From NCBI GenBank assembly GCA_902594255.1, contig CACJLN010000002.1, positions 62,001 to 126,000 of the forward strand: a stretch of 64,000 nucleotides of DNA, read 5' to 3'. Below are positions 36,700 through 46,658 of this stretch, piece by piece (positions within the stretch are counted from its first letter, which is position 1; each line of letters begins with the position of its first letter). Under the pieces are notes generated by a model, which did no database searches, was not told the DNA's origin, and saw nothing but the letters and a program-made list of their open reading frames with translations. The translations under genes and the position numbers were made by a program. The stretch comes from an uncultured Pelagibacteraceae bacterium. GTDB taxonomy: Bacteria > Pseudomonadota > Alphaproteobacteria > Pelagibacterales > Pelagibacteraceae.

Positions 36700-38484
36700 A
36701 TGACAAAAATGACAACAGAAGAAGCTTTTGTAAAAGTTTTACAAATGCACGGTATTGAGCATGCTTTTGGTATAATTGGTTCAGCATTCATGCCTATTTC
36801 TGATATTTTTCCTGATGCCGGAATAACATTTTGGGACGTAGCTCATGAAACAAATGGTGGTTTGATTGCTGATGGTTACACAAGAGCCACTGGAAAAATG
36901 TCTATGGTCATTGCACAAAATGGACCAGGTATAACAGGATTAGTAACACCAATTAAAACAGCTTACTGGAATCATACACCTTTGCTATTAGTGACTCCTC
37001 AAGCTGCTAATAAAACAATGGGTCAAGGTGGTTTTCAAGAAGTAGAGCAAATGAATTTATTTAAGGATATGGTCTGTTATCAAGAAGAGGTTAGAGATCC
37101 TTCAAGAATGGCTGAGGTATTAAACAGAGTTATTGAAAAAGCAATACGAGGCTCAGCACCAGCACAAATAAATGTTCCAAGAGACTATTGGTGTCAAGTA
37201 ATTGATATCGAGCTTCCTCCAATCGTAAGATTAGAGAGGCAGGGCGGAGGAGAAGATGCAATTTCAAAAGCAGCAGAGCTATTATCAAAAGCAAAATTTC
37301 CAGTTATTTTATCTGGGGCAGGAGTTGTGATCGGAGGTGCTATCGAAGAAACTAAAAAGTTAGCTGAAAAACTTGACTCACCAGTTTGTTCTGGTTATCA
37401 GCACAACGATAGTTTTCCTGGCAGCCATCCTTTAGCAGTTGGACCGTTAGGTTATAATGGATCAAAAGCTGCAATGGAACTAATTTCAAAAGCAGATGTT
37501 GTTTTAGCACTAGGAACAAGATTAAATCCTTTTTCAACTTTACCAGGATATGGAATTGACTATTGGCCAAAGAGCGCAAGTATAATTCAGGTAGATATGA
37601 ATCCAGATAGAATTGGATTAACAAAAAAGGTTACAGTTGGAATAAGTGGGGATGCAAAGTTAGTGGCTAAGCAAATTTTAGAAAAATTATCCTCAAAGGC
37701 TGGAGATACAGATAGACAACAAAGAAGAGATTTAATTCACCAAACTAAATCAGCATGGTTACAAAAATTGTCAAGTTTAGATCATGAAGATGATGATGAA
37801 GGAACAGTTTGGAATAAAGAAGCAAGAGAAAGAGATGCCGATAGAATGTCGCCAAGACAAGCATGGAGAGCAATCCAAGCAGGTATGCCTGAAGATGTAA
37901 TTATTTCTAGTGATATTGGAAATAATTGTGCAATTGGTAATGCTTATCCAACTTTTGAAAAACCAAGAAAATATTTAGCTCCTGGTCTTTTTGGTCCATG
38001 TGGCTATGGTTTTCCCTCAATCTTAGGTGCAAAAATTGGATGTCCTGATACACCTGTAATTGGTTTTGCAGGAGATGGAGCTTTTGGAATTAGCATGAAT
38101 GAAATGAGTTCTTGCGCAAGAGAAGAATGGCCAGCCATTACTATGGTTATATTTAGAAATTATCAATGGGGTGCAGAAAAAAGAAATACCACTCTTTGGT
38201 TTGATAATAATTTTGTTGGAACAGAGCTTGATCCAGAATTAAGTTTTGCAAAAGTAGCAGATGCATGTGGTTTAAAGGGTGTGACTGTTAAAACTATGGA
38301 TGAAACTACTGCAGCAATCAAGCAGTCTTGTGAAGATCAAAAGAAAGGTGTAACAACATTTATTGAGGTAATTTTAAATCAAGAGTTGGGCGAACCTTTC
38401 AGAAGAGATGCAATGAAAAAACCAGTAAGAGTTGCTGGTATTAAAAAAGAGGATATGAAAAAGCAACCCTCTTTAAACTCTTAA
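36700..38484 (+). CDS. xsc: Sulfoacetaldehyde acetyltransferase
   Basis: ThDP enzyme with EEAFVKVLQMHGIEHAFGIIGSAFMPISDIFP, YQWGAEKRN; long similarity to Xsc family by recall. Confidence 0.92.
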   Translation: MTKMTTEEAFVKVLQMHGIEHAFGIIGSAFMPISDIFPDAGITFWDVAHETNGGLIADGYTRATGKMSMVIAQNGPGITGLVTPIKTAYWNHTPLLLVTPQAANKTMGQGGFQEVEQMNLFKDMVCYQEEVRDPSRMAEVLNRVIEKAIRGSAPAQINVPRDYWCQVIDIELPPIVRLERQGGGEDAISKAAELLSKAKFPVILSGAGVVIGGAIEETKKLAEKLDSPVCSGYQHNDSFPGSHPLAVGPLGYNGSKAAMELISKADVVLALGTRLNPFSTLPGYGIDYWPKSASIIQVDMNPDRIGLTKKVTVGISGDAKLVAKQILEKLSSKAGDTDRQQRRDLIHQTKSAWLQKLSSLDHEDDDEGTVWNKEARERDADRMSPRQAWRAIQAGMPEDVIISSDIGNNCAIGNAYPTFEKPRKYLAPGLFGPCGYGFPSILGAKIGCPDTPVIGFAGDGAFGISMNEMSSCAREEWPAITMVIFRNYQWGAEKRNTTLWFDNNFVGTELDPELSFAKVADACGLKGVTVKTMDETTAAIKQSCEDQKKGVTTFIEVILNQELGEPFRRDAMKKPVRVAGIKKEDMKKQPSLNS

Positions 38485-38523
38485 CATCTTTAAACTAATC
38501 AACAATTAGCGTAATCTTTTTTA

Positions 38524-40221
38524 ATGAATAAGATTCTTTCAAGTTTAATTATTTTAATGATTTTTTTTGCGTGGTGGTGCGCATTAATAATTGGATTATC
38601 TTGGGACGAATATTTTCACCATATTAACGGCCTAGTAAGATATAATTTTTTAACATCCTTGGGTGATTTTCAGAAATTTGAGTTTAGGAACAATAAATTT
38701 TATCCAGGACTGTATGACACTATTTCATATGCTTTTGGACAAATCTTTCTTTTTATTAATAAAAAGTTTTACGTGCAAAATATTGATTTAATTATGCATA
38801 TGGTAAATATCTCTTTTTCATCATTAAGTATTTTGGGATTATATTTATTAACTAAAGAAATATTTAATAAAAAGATTGCATTGTTTTCAGTATTATTGAC
38901 TTTACTTAATCCCTTCTTTTTTGGCCACATGGGAATGAATTCAAAAGATATTATCGTTTTTTTTAGCTTTATATGGTTTTGTTATTTCTTTTATCTTTAC
39001 TGTAAAGATGATGAAAAAATATTTAAAAATTTAATCTTAGCATCTTTGTGCGTTGGATTTGGGTGTGGGGTAAGATTGACATTTTTAATTGTAATTTTTC
39101 CAGCCGTTATACTTGGTTTCATTTTTTTAATTAAAAAATATAAGTCAAATTATTTAACTTTAGTTAAAAGACTTTCTTTACATATCCCAATTGTTTTTAT
39201 AATTACAATATTTTTAGTAATTTTATGTTGGCCACATTTTATTGTAGAACTACAGAAAGGTAATTTTATTGAATTTACCTCACTTATAATTAAAAACACA
39301 ATTAACTGGATCGATGGACCAAAAATTGGCTTGATAAACGGAGAATTCTATGAGGTATTCAACACACCTAAAACTTATTTTTTAGATCTAATTATTTTCA
39401 GATTACCGTTTTATCTCACTTTTTTATTAATATGCTCTTATTTTTTGATTTTTTCAAAAAAAAAAACCATTAACAATGAAATAGAAAATTTTGATAAAAA
39501 ATTTATTTCATTAAATATTATTGCCTTTTTTCCTATATGTTTAGCATTAATTCTAAGCGTAAATGTTTATGATAATTTAAGATTGTTTTTATTTATAATT
39601 CCATTTTTGAGTATAATTTCATCTATATCTTTAAATTATTTTTTTGAAAATTTCAAAAGTTATACACAAATAAAAGTTGTTACAGTTTTTGTATTCTTTT
39701 TATTTTCTTTATCATTTTATAGATTTATTATTCTCACACCATATCAATATACTTATGTAAACTATTCTTATTTAAAATTTGAAAATAGTATAGGAAAGTT
39801 TGAACATGATTATTGGGGCTCATCATACAAGGAATTAGTGAAAAAAATTAAACAAAAATATAGTAAAGAAGAAATAGATAAATTTAAAATAGCTGATTGT
39901 GGAGGTGGTGACTACACTCTTGTTTATTATTTGAATAAATATTTAGGAGTTAAAAAAACTTTCAGTAATATCGATGTATTAGATCAAGCAACTCATATTG
40001 TGATGAATAATAGAGCTTTTTTAGATGTATTTGAAAATGAACATGTAAAGGATTTAGTTGATGAGAAGGGAGCTATGTTGCTTACTGATATGGAAAAAGT
40101 ATCAAGGGCTCCTAATATACGTCAAACATGTTTTGACTATAAGCCATTCAGTGGAAAAAATGCTGTTGTTGTTTCAAGAGATGGTCTGCCACTTACGATT
40201 TTCAGAGAAGTAGATAAATAG
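38524..40221 (+). CDS. Multi-TM glycosyltransferase (GT39/PMT-like)
   Basis: SWDEYFHHINGLVRYNF (early acidic motif), many TM segments, HMGMNSKDI. Confidence 0.6.
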   Translation: MNKILSSLIILMIFFAWWCALIIGLSWDEYFHHINGLVRYNFLTSLGDFQKFEFRNNKFYPGLYDTISYAFGQIFLFINKKFYVQNIDLIMHMVNISFSSLSILGLYLLTKEIFNKKIALFSVLLTLLNPFFFGHMGMNSKDIIVFFSFIWFCYFFYLYCKDDEKIFKNLILASLCVGFGCGVRLTFLIVIFPAVILGFIFLIKKYKSNYLTLVKRLSLHIPIVFIITIFLVILCWPHFIVELQKGNFIEFTSLIIKNTINWIDGPKIGLINGEFYEVFNTPKTYFLDLIIFRLPFYLTFLLICSYFLIFSKKKTINNEIENFDKKFISLNIIAFFPICLALILSVNVYDNLRLFLFIIPFLSIISSISLNYFFENFKSYTQIKVVTVFVFFLFSLSFYRFIILTPYQYTYVNYSYLKFENSIGKFEHDYWGSSYKELVKKIKQKYSKEEIDKFKIADCGGGDYTLVYYLNKYLGVKKTFSNIDVLDQATHIVMNNRAFLDVFENEHVKDLVDEKGAMLLTDMEKVSRAPNIRQTCFDYKPFSGKNAVVVSRDGLPLTIFREVDK

Positions 40222-40224
40222 TAT

Positions 40225-40998
40225 TTACTTTATAACTGCTTTAACTGATCCCAATTTATCTATTTTTCCAATGAAAATACCTTTACCTTTGGTTGGGACA
40301 ACTCCAACAGTCGACCCCGTAAAAACCCAAAAATCTTTATTTAGATTTTTTTTGTCTTTCTTAACTTTGTTTAAAACAAATCTTAATGAATTTAATGGAT
40401 TTATATAAACAGTGTTTGTATTCCCATTCACACTTTGATTGATTTTTTTATTAGAAATATTTGTTTTTAAATTACCAACATTAATTTTTTTATATTTTTT
40501 TTTTGATCCAATTAAAAATTTTATGTTAGCACCAAAATCACTACACAAATCACCAAAAGAAGTAATTCCTTTTTTTCTTTGCCTGTAGCCCACAACTTCA
40601 ATACATGGAGCTATATGAGAAATGTATTTAGATATATTTTTCATTGTAATAACACCTTTAGTTGAGAAAAAAGATTTTTTAATTTTATAACAAACTTCAA
40701 GCTCTATACCTAAAGTCGACTTATTTATTTTTACACTTTTGCCGTTTTTTAAAACATTTCTGTTATAGACTGAGGCATAAAAAGGTTCTTTTTCTTTTAA
40801 TTTTTTTATAAGAGGAATACCCGTCCCAGCTGCTTTAAAACCAATGACTGGAAGTTTGATTTTACTTTCACATAATTTTCGTAATTTTTGAGCCTCATTT
40901 ATTTTTTTACAAAATTTTGATGGTATTGGAGCAATGATCTTATTTTTTAAAAAGGCATTGACTAATTTATCAGATGTTTTTTCAATTAAAGATTTCAT
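40225..40998 (-). CDS. 2-keto-4-pentenoate hydratase-like/FAH-superfamily protein
   Basis: VIGFKAAGTG, GIELEVCYKI, FWVFTGSTVGVVPTKGKG. Confidence 0.65.
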   Translation of the reverse strand: MKSLIEKTSDKLVNAFLKNKIIAPIPSKFCKKINEAQKLRKLCESKIKLPVIGFKAAGTGIPLIKKLKEKEPFYASVYNRNVLKNGKSVKINKSTLGIELEVCYKIKKSFFSTKGVITMKNISKYISHIAPCIEVVGYRQRKKGITSFGDLCSDFGANIKFLIGSKKKYKKINVGNLKTNISNKKINQSVNGNTNTVYINPLNSLRFVLNKVKKDKKNLNKDFWVFTGSTVGVVPTKGKGIFIGKIDKLGSVKAVIK

Positions 40999-41002
40999 AA
41001 TT

Positions 41003-41806
41003 CTAGTTTAATACCGACATTGGGTCGAGTCTAGTCTGAAACCAATTAATCCTAAAATCTAAATGAGGCCCTGTGGATCTACCAGTTGAACCAACGGTAC
41101 CAATTATATCACCTTGATTTATTTTATCTCCAACAGAAACCATTACATTCTCAAGATGAGAATAGATTGTTGATATTCCATGTCCGTGATCCATAATAAT
41201 TGTACCTCCAGTATAATAAAGATCATCCTCAGCCATTGTAACTGTACCAGATCCGGAGGATTTAATCATTGTTCCTTGTTTGGCAGCAATGTCAATTCCA
41301 TAGTGAGGCCATTTCGGTTTACCGTTTAAAATCCTTTGGCTTCCATAAACCCCACTAATAATTCCCTCAACTGGCATGATAAATTGATTTTTAAAAAAAG
41401 GTAAGTCAGAATTAATTGATCTTGCTTTTCCAATTTTATTATTTTCATCCTTAATTCTCTTATAAACAGACTCTGGTGGTGTTACTTTACTCTCTTCAAG
41501 TCCATCAATTCTTTGAACATTATATTTTCGTTTTAAAACTTTTTTGATTATTTTTTCTTTTTTTCCATTTTGAATCTTTGTAATTGTTAAATCAAATTTT
41601 CTATCTCGATCAATTCCAAAAACAAAGTAACCATCATTTGAAACTTTTACTTCTTTTTTATCTATTATAATTTTTGCTGAAGGATTAGTAATTCCAACAA
41701 TATAATGACCTTGTAGGAATTTGCCCTCAAATTCTATAGCATTTGAATGAGCTGATATTAAAAAGATTATTAAACAGAATAATCTAAATTTTATTTTGCT
41801 GTCCAT
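41003..41806 (-). CDS. M23 family metallopeptidase
   Basis: PHYGIDIAAKQGTMIKSSGSGTV, HGHGISTIYSHL, TGRSTGPHLDFRI. Confidence 0.92.
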   Translation of the reverse strand: MDSKIKFRLFCLIIFLISAHSNAIEFEGKFLQGHYIVGITNPSAKIIIDKKEVKVSNDGYFVFGIDRDRKFDLTITKIQNGKKEKIIKKVLKRKYNVQRIDGLEESKVTPPESVYKRIKDENNKIGKARSINSDLPFFKNQFIMPVEGIISGVYGSQRILNGKPKWPHYGIDIAAKQGTMIKSSGSGTVTMAEDDLYYTGGTIIMDHGHGISTIYSHLENVMVSVGDKINQGDIIGTVGSTGRSTGPHLDFRINWFQTRLDPMSVLN

Positions 41807-42558
41807 CCACCATCAACTAATAATGAAGTGCCTGTAATCATGGATGCAGCATCTGAAGCCAAAAAGACCACAGCTGATGCTACTTCAGATAACTCTGCAA
41901 ACCTTCCTAAAGGGATATTATTCAACATATCTCGTTTAAATTTCTTGTCTTTTAAAAATTTTTTAGTCATTGGAGTTACAACAAATGTCGGGCAAACCGT
42001 ATTTACTCTAATATTATATTTTGCAAGATCAATTGACATTCCTTTTGTTAAACCTTCTAAACCAAATTTATTCATATTGTATACACTTCTTATAGGGCCA
42101 CCAACATGACCCATTTGAGAGGACATATTTACAATAGAACCGCCTATTTTTTTTCTATTTTTAGATTTAATCATTTTTAATGCACAAAGATGAGCCAAGT
42201 TAAAACTTGCTATTGTATTTATTTTTACCATATATTCCATATCTTCCTTTTTAACTTTGGTAAAATGCGCTGGTCTATTATTTCCAGCATTGTTAATTAA
42301 GATGTCTATTCTTGACTGTTTATTAATGATTTTTTTTATTTCATTATAATCTGTGATATCACAAACATAAGATTTACAATTTGATCTAAATTTTTTTATT
42401 TTCTTAGAAACTTCGTTTAAATCCTTATTGGTTCTGCTGATTATGATCAAATTTGCACCAGCCTCAGCTAAAGCAATCGCGCACGCTCTGCCAATACCTT
42501 TGCCAGCACCTGTCACAACTGCAGTTTTATTTCTAAAATTATAATTTTTAAGGAACAT
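41791..42558 (-). CDS. SDR family oxidoreductase
   Basis: VVTGAGKGIGRACA, NNAGNNRP, YNMNKFGLEGLTKG. Confidence 0.92.
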   Translation of the reverse strand: MFLKNYNFRNKTAVVTGAGKGIGRACAIALAEAGANLIIISRTNKDLNEVSKKIKKFRSNCKSYVCDITDYNEIKKIINKQSRIDILINNAGNNRPAHFTKVKKEDMEYMVKINTIASFNLAHLCALKMIKSKNRKKIGGSIVNMSSQMGHVGGPIRSVYNMNKFGLEGLTKGMSIDLAKYNIRVNTVCPTFVVTPMTKKFLKDKKFKRDMLNNIPLGRFAELSEVASAVVFLASDAASMITGTSLLVDGGWTAK

Positions 42559-43151
42559 TATAAAAATAATATTTTAATATCAGTGTAAATCAACTCAATA
42601 GCAACAATAAGAATTGCTAATAAACCAGCCCAAGCTATCCATTTATACTTTTTAATCCAGTTGGATATTAACGTTGCAGCAGTTGCCATTAAAACAATTG
42701 ATAAAACCAGTCCAAAAACTAGCAAATAATAGTGATCTCCAGCTGCCCCAGCAACACCCAAAACATTATCCAAACTCATTGTAAAATCAGCAAGTAGAAT
42801 AGTCCAAATTGCTTTCATGAAGCTAGAGTTGTCTACTTGAATATCATCTTGATGACTTGAACCTTTCACAACATCAACATAAAGTTTATAAACTATATAA
42901 AGAAGAAGAAGACCACCAATTAATCTTAGACCCGTAATTTGTAACAAGTAAGCAGTTAGTAATGTTAATATAATTCTTAATACAACAGCACCACCTATGC
43001 CCCAAAAAATAATTTTTTTTCTCTGTTCTAGTGGAAATTTGGAGGCAACCATTCCAATAATGATTGCATTATCACCAGCAAGCACAAGATCTATTAAGAT
43101 AATTTGCGTTAAAATAGTAATTTGCTCTGGCGTAACAAAATCAGATAGCAT
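42558..43151 (-). CDS. TerC family integral membrane protein
   Basis: LVLAGDNAIIIGM and DFTMSLDNVLGVAGAA. Confidence 0.9.
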   Translation of the reverse strand: MLSDFVTPEQITILTQIILIDLVLAGDNAIIIGMVASKFPLEQRKKIIFWGIGGAVVLRIILTLLTAYLLQITGLRLIGGLLLLYIVYKLYVDVVKGSSHQDDIQVDNSSFMKAIWTILLADFTMSLDNVLGVAGAAGDHYYLLVFGLVLSIVLMATAATLISNWIKKYKWIAWAGLLAILIVAIELIYTDIKILFL

Positions 43152-44746
43152 TAACCTCTAAGTATCATATCAGCACCTTTTTCTGCAATCATTATTGTTG
43201 GTGCATTTGTATTACCTGAAGTTATATTAGGCATTATTGAGGCATCAATCACTCTTAAATTTTTTAAACCTTTTACTCTAAGTGTTTCATCGACCACTGC
43301 CATGTCGTCTTGACCCATTTTACAAGTACCAACAGGATGAAAAATAGTTTGAGCATAATCTGAGCCAGCTTTTACTAATTCCTCATCATCATTAATATTT
43401 ATGCCAGGTCTATATTCTTCAGGTCTATATTTTTTAAAAGTTTCAGACTCCATAATAATTTTTCTTGTAAGTTTTAATCCTTTTGCGGCAATCATTCTAT
43501 CATGTTGAGTTGAAAGATAATTGAGTTTTACTTTTGCGTAAACTCTTGAGTCTTTATTTGTAATATTAACAAAACCTCTACTAGTCGGTCTAATATTAGA
43601 TACTGTTGGAGTAAATGCATGAAAGTCATGATTTTTAGTTGCACCTAAAGTATCCATACTCATAGGCTGAACATGCCATTGCAGATCTGGTAATTCAACA
43701 GATGGATCACTTTTAGCAAACATACACATTTGACTAGCACCCATCGTCATTGGTCCACTTCGATTAAAAACATACTCAAGACCAATCATTAGTTTACCAA
43801 ATAAACTATTAACTTTTTTATTTAAAGATTTTAATCCATGAATTTTATAAATCGGTCTAAACATGAGATGATCCTGAAGATTTTCTCCAACCCCTTTTAG
43901 ATCATGAGTCACATCTATACCTAAATTTTTTAATTTATCGGAGTTACCAATTCCAGATACCTGTAAAATTTGTGGCGAACCAATTGATCCTGATGAAAGA
44001 ATAATTTCTTTATTTGCTAATATCTTTTTAAGTTCATTTCCTTGCCAGTACTCAACACTTTTAGCTATTTTATTTTCAAAGTTTATTTTTTTTACATGTG
44101 CATTGGTGATTATATTGAGATTATTTCTATTTTTAATAGGATTTAAATATCCAACAGCTGTACTACATCTGAAACCATCTTTTTCAGTGACTTGAAAATA
44201 ACCACATCCATGATTATCGCCGGTATTAAAATCCCTTGTTTTTGGAATTCCAAATTCTTCAGCTGCATTTTGAAACTCATTTAATAATGGGAGTTGAATT
44301 CTTTGATCAGATACAGACAGAGGTCCGCCAACACCGTGAAAATCGTCTTTTCCACGCTCTTGATTTTCTGCTTTAATAAAATAGGGGAGAACATCATCCC
44401 ATCCCCAGCCAGTATTACCTAATTGACGCCAGATATCATAATCTCTACTTTGTCCTCTGATATATAAAAGACCATTTATAGCTGAACTGCCCCCTAAAGT
44501 TTTTCCTCTAGGATAACGAATTGAACGGTTATTCATTGTTTCATCAGGCTCTGTTTTATAACACCAATCCACAGATGGGTTGTGCATAGTTTTAAAATAT
44601 CCAACAGGTATGTGTATCCAGGGATAGTTATCTTTGCCACCAGCCTCAATTAATAAAACTTTATTTTGAGAATTTTCAGAAAGACGATTTGCGAGAACAC
44701 ATCCTGCAGATCCAGCACCAATGATTATAAAATCAAAATTTTCCAT
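43151..44746 (-). CDS. GMC family oxidoreductase (choline/alcohol dehydrogenase-like)
   Basis: DFIIIGAGSAGCVLANRLSE, PRGKTLGGSSAINGLLYIRG, VGENLQDH, GTCKMG. Confidence 0.93.
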   Translation of the reverse strand: MENFDFIIIGAGSAGCVLANRLSENSQNKVLLIEAGGKDNYPWIHIPVGYFKTMHNPSVDWCYKTEPDETMNNRSIRYPRGKTLGGSSAINGLLYIRGQSRDYDIWRQLGNTGWGWDDVLPYFIKAENQERGKDDFHGVGGPLSVSDQRIQLPLLNEFQNAAEEFGIPKTRDFNTGDNHGCGYFQVTEKDGFRCSTAVGYLNPIKNRNNLNIITNAHVKKINFENKIAKSVEYWQGNELKKILANKEIILSSGSIGSPQILQVSGIGNSDKLKNLGIDVTHDLKGVGENLQDHLMFRPIYKIHGLKSLNKKVNSLFGKLMIGLEYVFNRSGPMTMGASQMCMFAKSDPSVELPDLQWHVQPMSMDTLGATKNHDFHAFTPTVSNIRPTSRGFVNITNKDSRVYAKVKLNYLSTQHDRMIAAKGLKLTRKIIMESETFKKYRPEEYRPGININDDEELVKAGSDYAQTIFHPVGTCKMGQDDMAVVDETLRVKGLKNLRVIDASIMPNITSGNTNAPTIMIAEKGADMILRG

Positions 44747-44879
44747 CTCAAGTTGAATAGTTTTTTTAATTAAACTTATTTAATGATGTTTACAACTATA
44801 TCAATTAATTGTCACTTGTGTCAGCTTTGTTTTTCTGATTACATCAATATGTTAAATTTAACTAACAAGAGGAATAATA

Positions 44880-45974
44880 ATGAAAAAAATCATTTCAATG
44901 TTATTTGCAACAATTTTAGTTCTTGGATTTACATCAAGCGCTAATGCTGCAAAAACATTAAAGTGTCAAACTGTTCTTAACACTAAGGCCGACGAGGTTA
45001 AAATGTTAAAGGACTTTACTGATACTGTAACTGAATTAACTAGTGGATCATTAAAATTTGAAATTTTGCCTGCAGGCGCAGTTGTTGGAGTTAAAGAAAC
45101 TCTAGATGCTGTTGATAAAGGATTAATAGACTGTGGATTCGCTTGGACCCACTATTGGTCAGGTGACCATCCTGCTGCTATGTTATTTGGTTCGCCAGTA
45201 GCTGGTGGTGGAGTAGGTATTGATAATATCGCTTTCTTATCATGGTTCCAATATGGTGGTGGTAAAGAGTTATATGATCAACTTTGGAAAGAAATGGGAA
45301 GAGATATTAAAGGATTTATGATTCAACCAGTTGGCCCAGAAGCTTTAGGTTGGTTTCCAAAACCAATTAAAGATATGGCTGACTTTAGAAAGTATAAATT
45401 TAGAACTCCTCCAGGAATTCCAGGACAAACTTATAAAGATATTGGTATAGCATCTGTTGCAATGGGTGGTGGAGATATTCTTCCAGCTCTTGAGGCAGGA
45501 ACTATTGACGCTGCTGAGTGGTGTTGTCCAAAACCAGACTTAACATTTGGTTTTCAAAAAGTGTTAAAGCATTATTACTTACAAGGTTTACACCAAGTAG
45601 TCGTAAATGCTGACTTTTATATTACTGGAAAAACATACAATGCTATGAGCGCTCATGAGAAAAAGTCACTTGAGGTAGCTGCTAATGCTTCATTAGCAAA
45701 ATCTTTAAGTTACAGAATCTATGAGAATGGTAAAGCTTTAAGAGAGCTAACTACGAAACATGGAGTAATTCTAGAAGATACACCTTCAGATTATTTCACA
45801 GAATATATGGCTGCAGCAAAAGCATCTTTAAATAAGAATGCTAAAGATAATAAATTTTTTAACGAGGTTTACACTTCAATGAAAAATTTTGCTGATGTTG
45901 CTGTTCCTTTCTGGAGTGGTGCTCAAATGTCTAATGCGAAGCTAGGAATGGCTCACGCGGCGACATTAAAGTAA
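44880..45974 (+). CDS. TRAP transporter substrate-binding protein DctP
   Basis: Signal peptide; FRKYKFRTPPGIPGQTYKDIG; ILPALEAGTIDAAEW. Confidence 0.93.
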   Translation: MKKIISMLFATILVLGFTSSANAAKTLKCQTVLNTKADEVKMLKDFTDTVTELTSGSLKFEILPAGAVVGVKETLDAVDKGLIDCGFAWTHYWSGDHPAAMLFGSPVAGGGVGIDNIAFLSWFQYGGGKELYDQLWKEMGRDIKGFMIQPVGPEALGWFPKPIKDMADFRKYKFRTPPGIPGQTYKDIGIASVAMGGGDILPALEAGTIDAAEWCCPKPDLTFGFQKVLKHYYLQGLHQVVVNADFYITGKTYNAMSAHEKKSLEVAANASLAKSLSYRIYENGKALRELTTKHGVILEDTPSDYFTEYMAAAKASLNKNAKDNKFFNEVYTSMKNFADVAVPFWSGAQMSNAKLGMAHAATLK

Positions 45975-45995
45975 TCAGTAATTAATCTTGATTTT

Positions 45996-46030
45996 TTAGA
46001 GCGGACTATAAAAGTCCGCTCTAATTTTTT
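45996..46030 (+). terminator. Terminator/attenuator between dctP and dctQ
   Basis: TTAGAGCGGACT ATAAA AGTCCGCTCTAA then TTTTTT. Confidence 0.88.
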
Positions 46031-46043
46031 TAACTAAAATTTT

Positions 46044-46658
46044 ATGGCAGAAGAACCTGGTAAATTAGACATCTCTGATGAAATGATTGCCGAGAGGCGA
46101 GGTGGATCAGGTAAAATGCCAGCTGAAATGCCATCATGGATGGCTAAATCTATTATTAATATTGATAAATTCAGTAAGTGGATTGGTAGTATTGTTTGTT
46201 GGATATTGATGCCACTAATTTTTGCAATGACTTATGAAGTTCTTGCAAGAAAATTATTTTTAGCACCAACAATTTGGGCTTACGATATAAGCCGTTTTCT
46301 TTATGGTGCATTGTTTATGCTGGGTGCAGGATATGCTCTTTCTAGAGGAGTTCATATAAGAGCAGATTTTTTATACAGAAACTTTAAAATTAAAACACAA
46401 GGTCTTATTGATTTCTGGTTATATCTTTTATTTTATTTTCCAGGACTAATCGTTTTTCTTTATATGACCGTAGGTTTTGTTGAAGAGTCAATTAGAAGAG
46501 GCGAACGAGGGATGGACACTACTTGGATGCCATATATGTGGCCCATTAAAACATGTTTGTTACTTGGAATTATTTTTTTATTAATTCAAGGTTTTTCAGA
46601 ATTACTAAAAAGTTATTGGGCAGCTAAAAAAGGCGAGTGGCCTGGAGAAACTAAATGA
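46044..46658 (+). CDS. TRAP transporter small permease DctQ
   Basis: 4-TM protein between DctP and DctM; FLYGALFMLGAGYALSRGVHIRADFLY. Confidence 0.92.
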   Translation: MAEEPGKLDISDEMIAERRGGSGKMPAEMPSWMAKSIINIDKFSKWIGSIVCWILMPLIFAMTYEVLARKLFLAPTIWAYDISRFLYGALFMLGAGYALSRGVHIRADFLYRNFKIKTQGLIDFWLYLLFYFPGLIVFLYMTVGFVEESIRRGERGMDTTWMPYMWPIKTCLLLGIIFLLIQGFSELLKSYWAAKKGEWPGETK

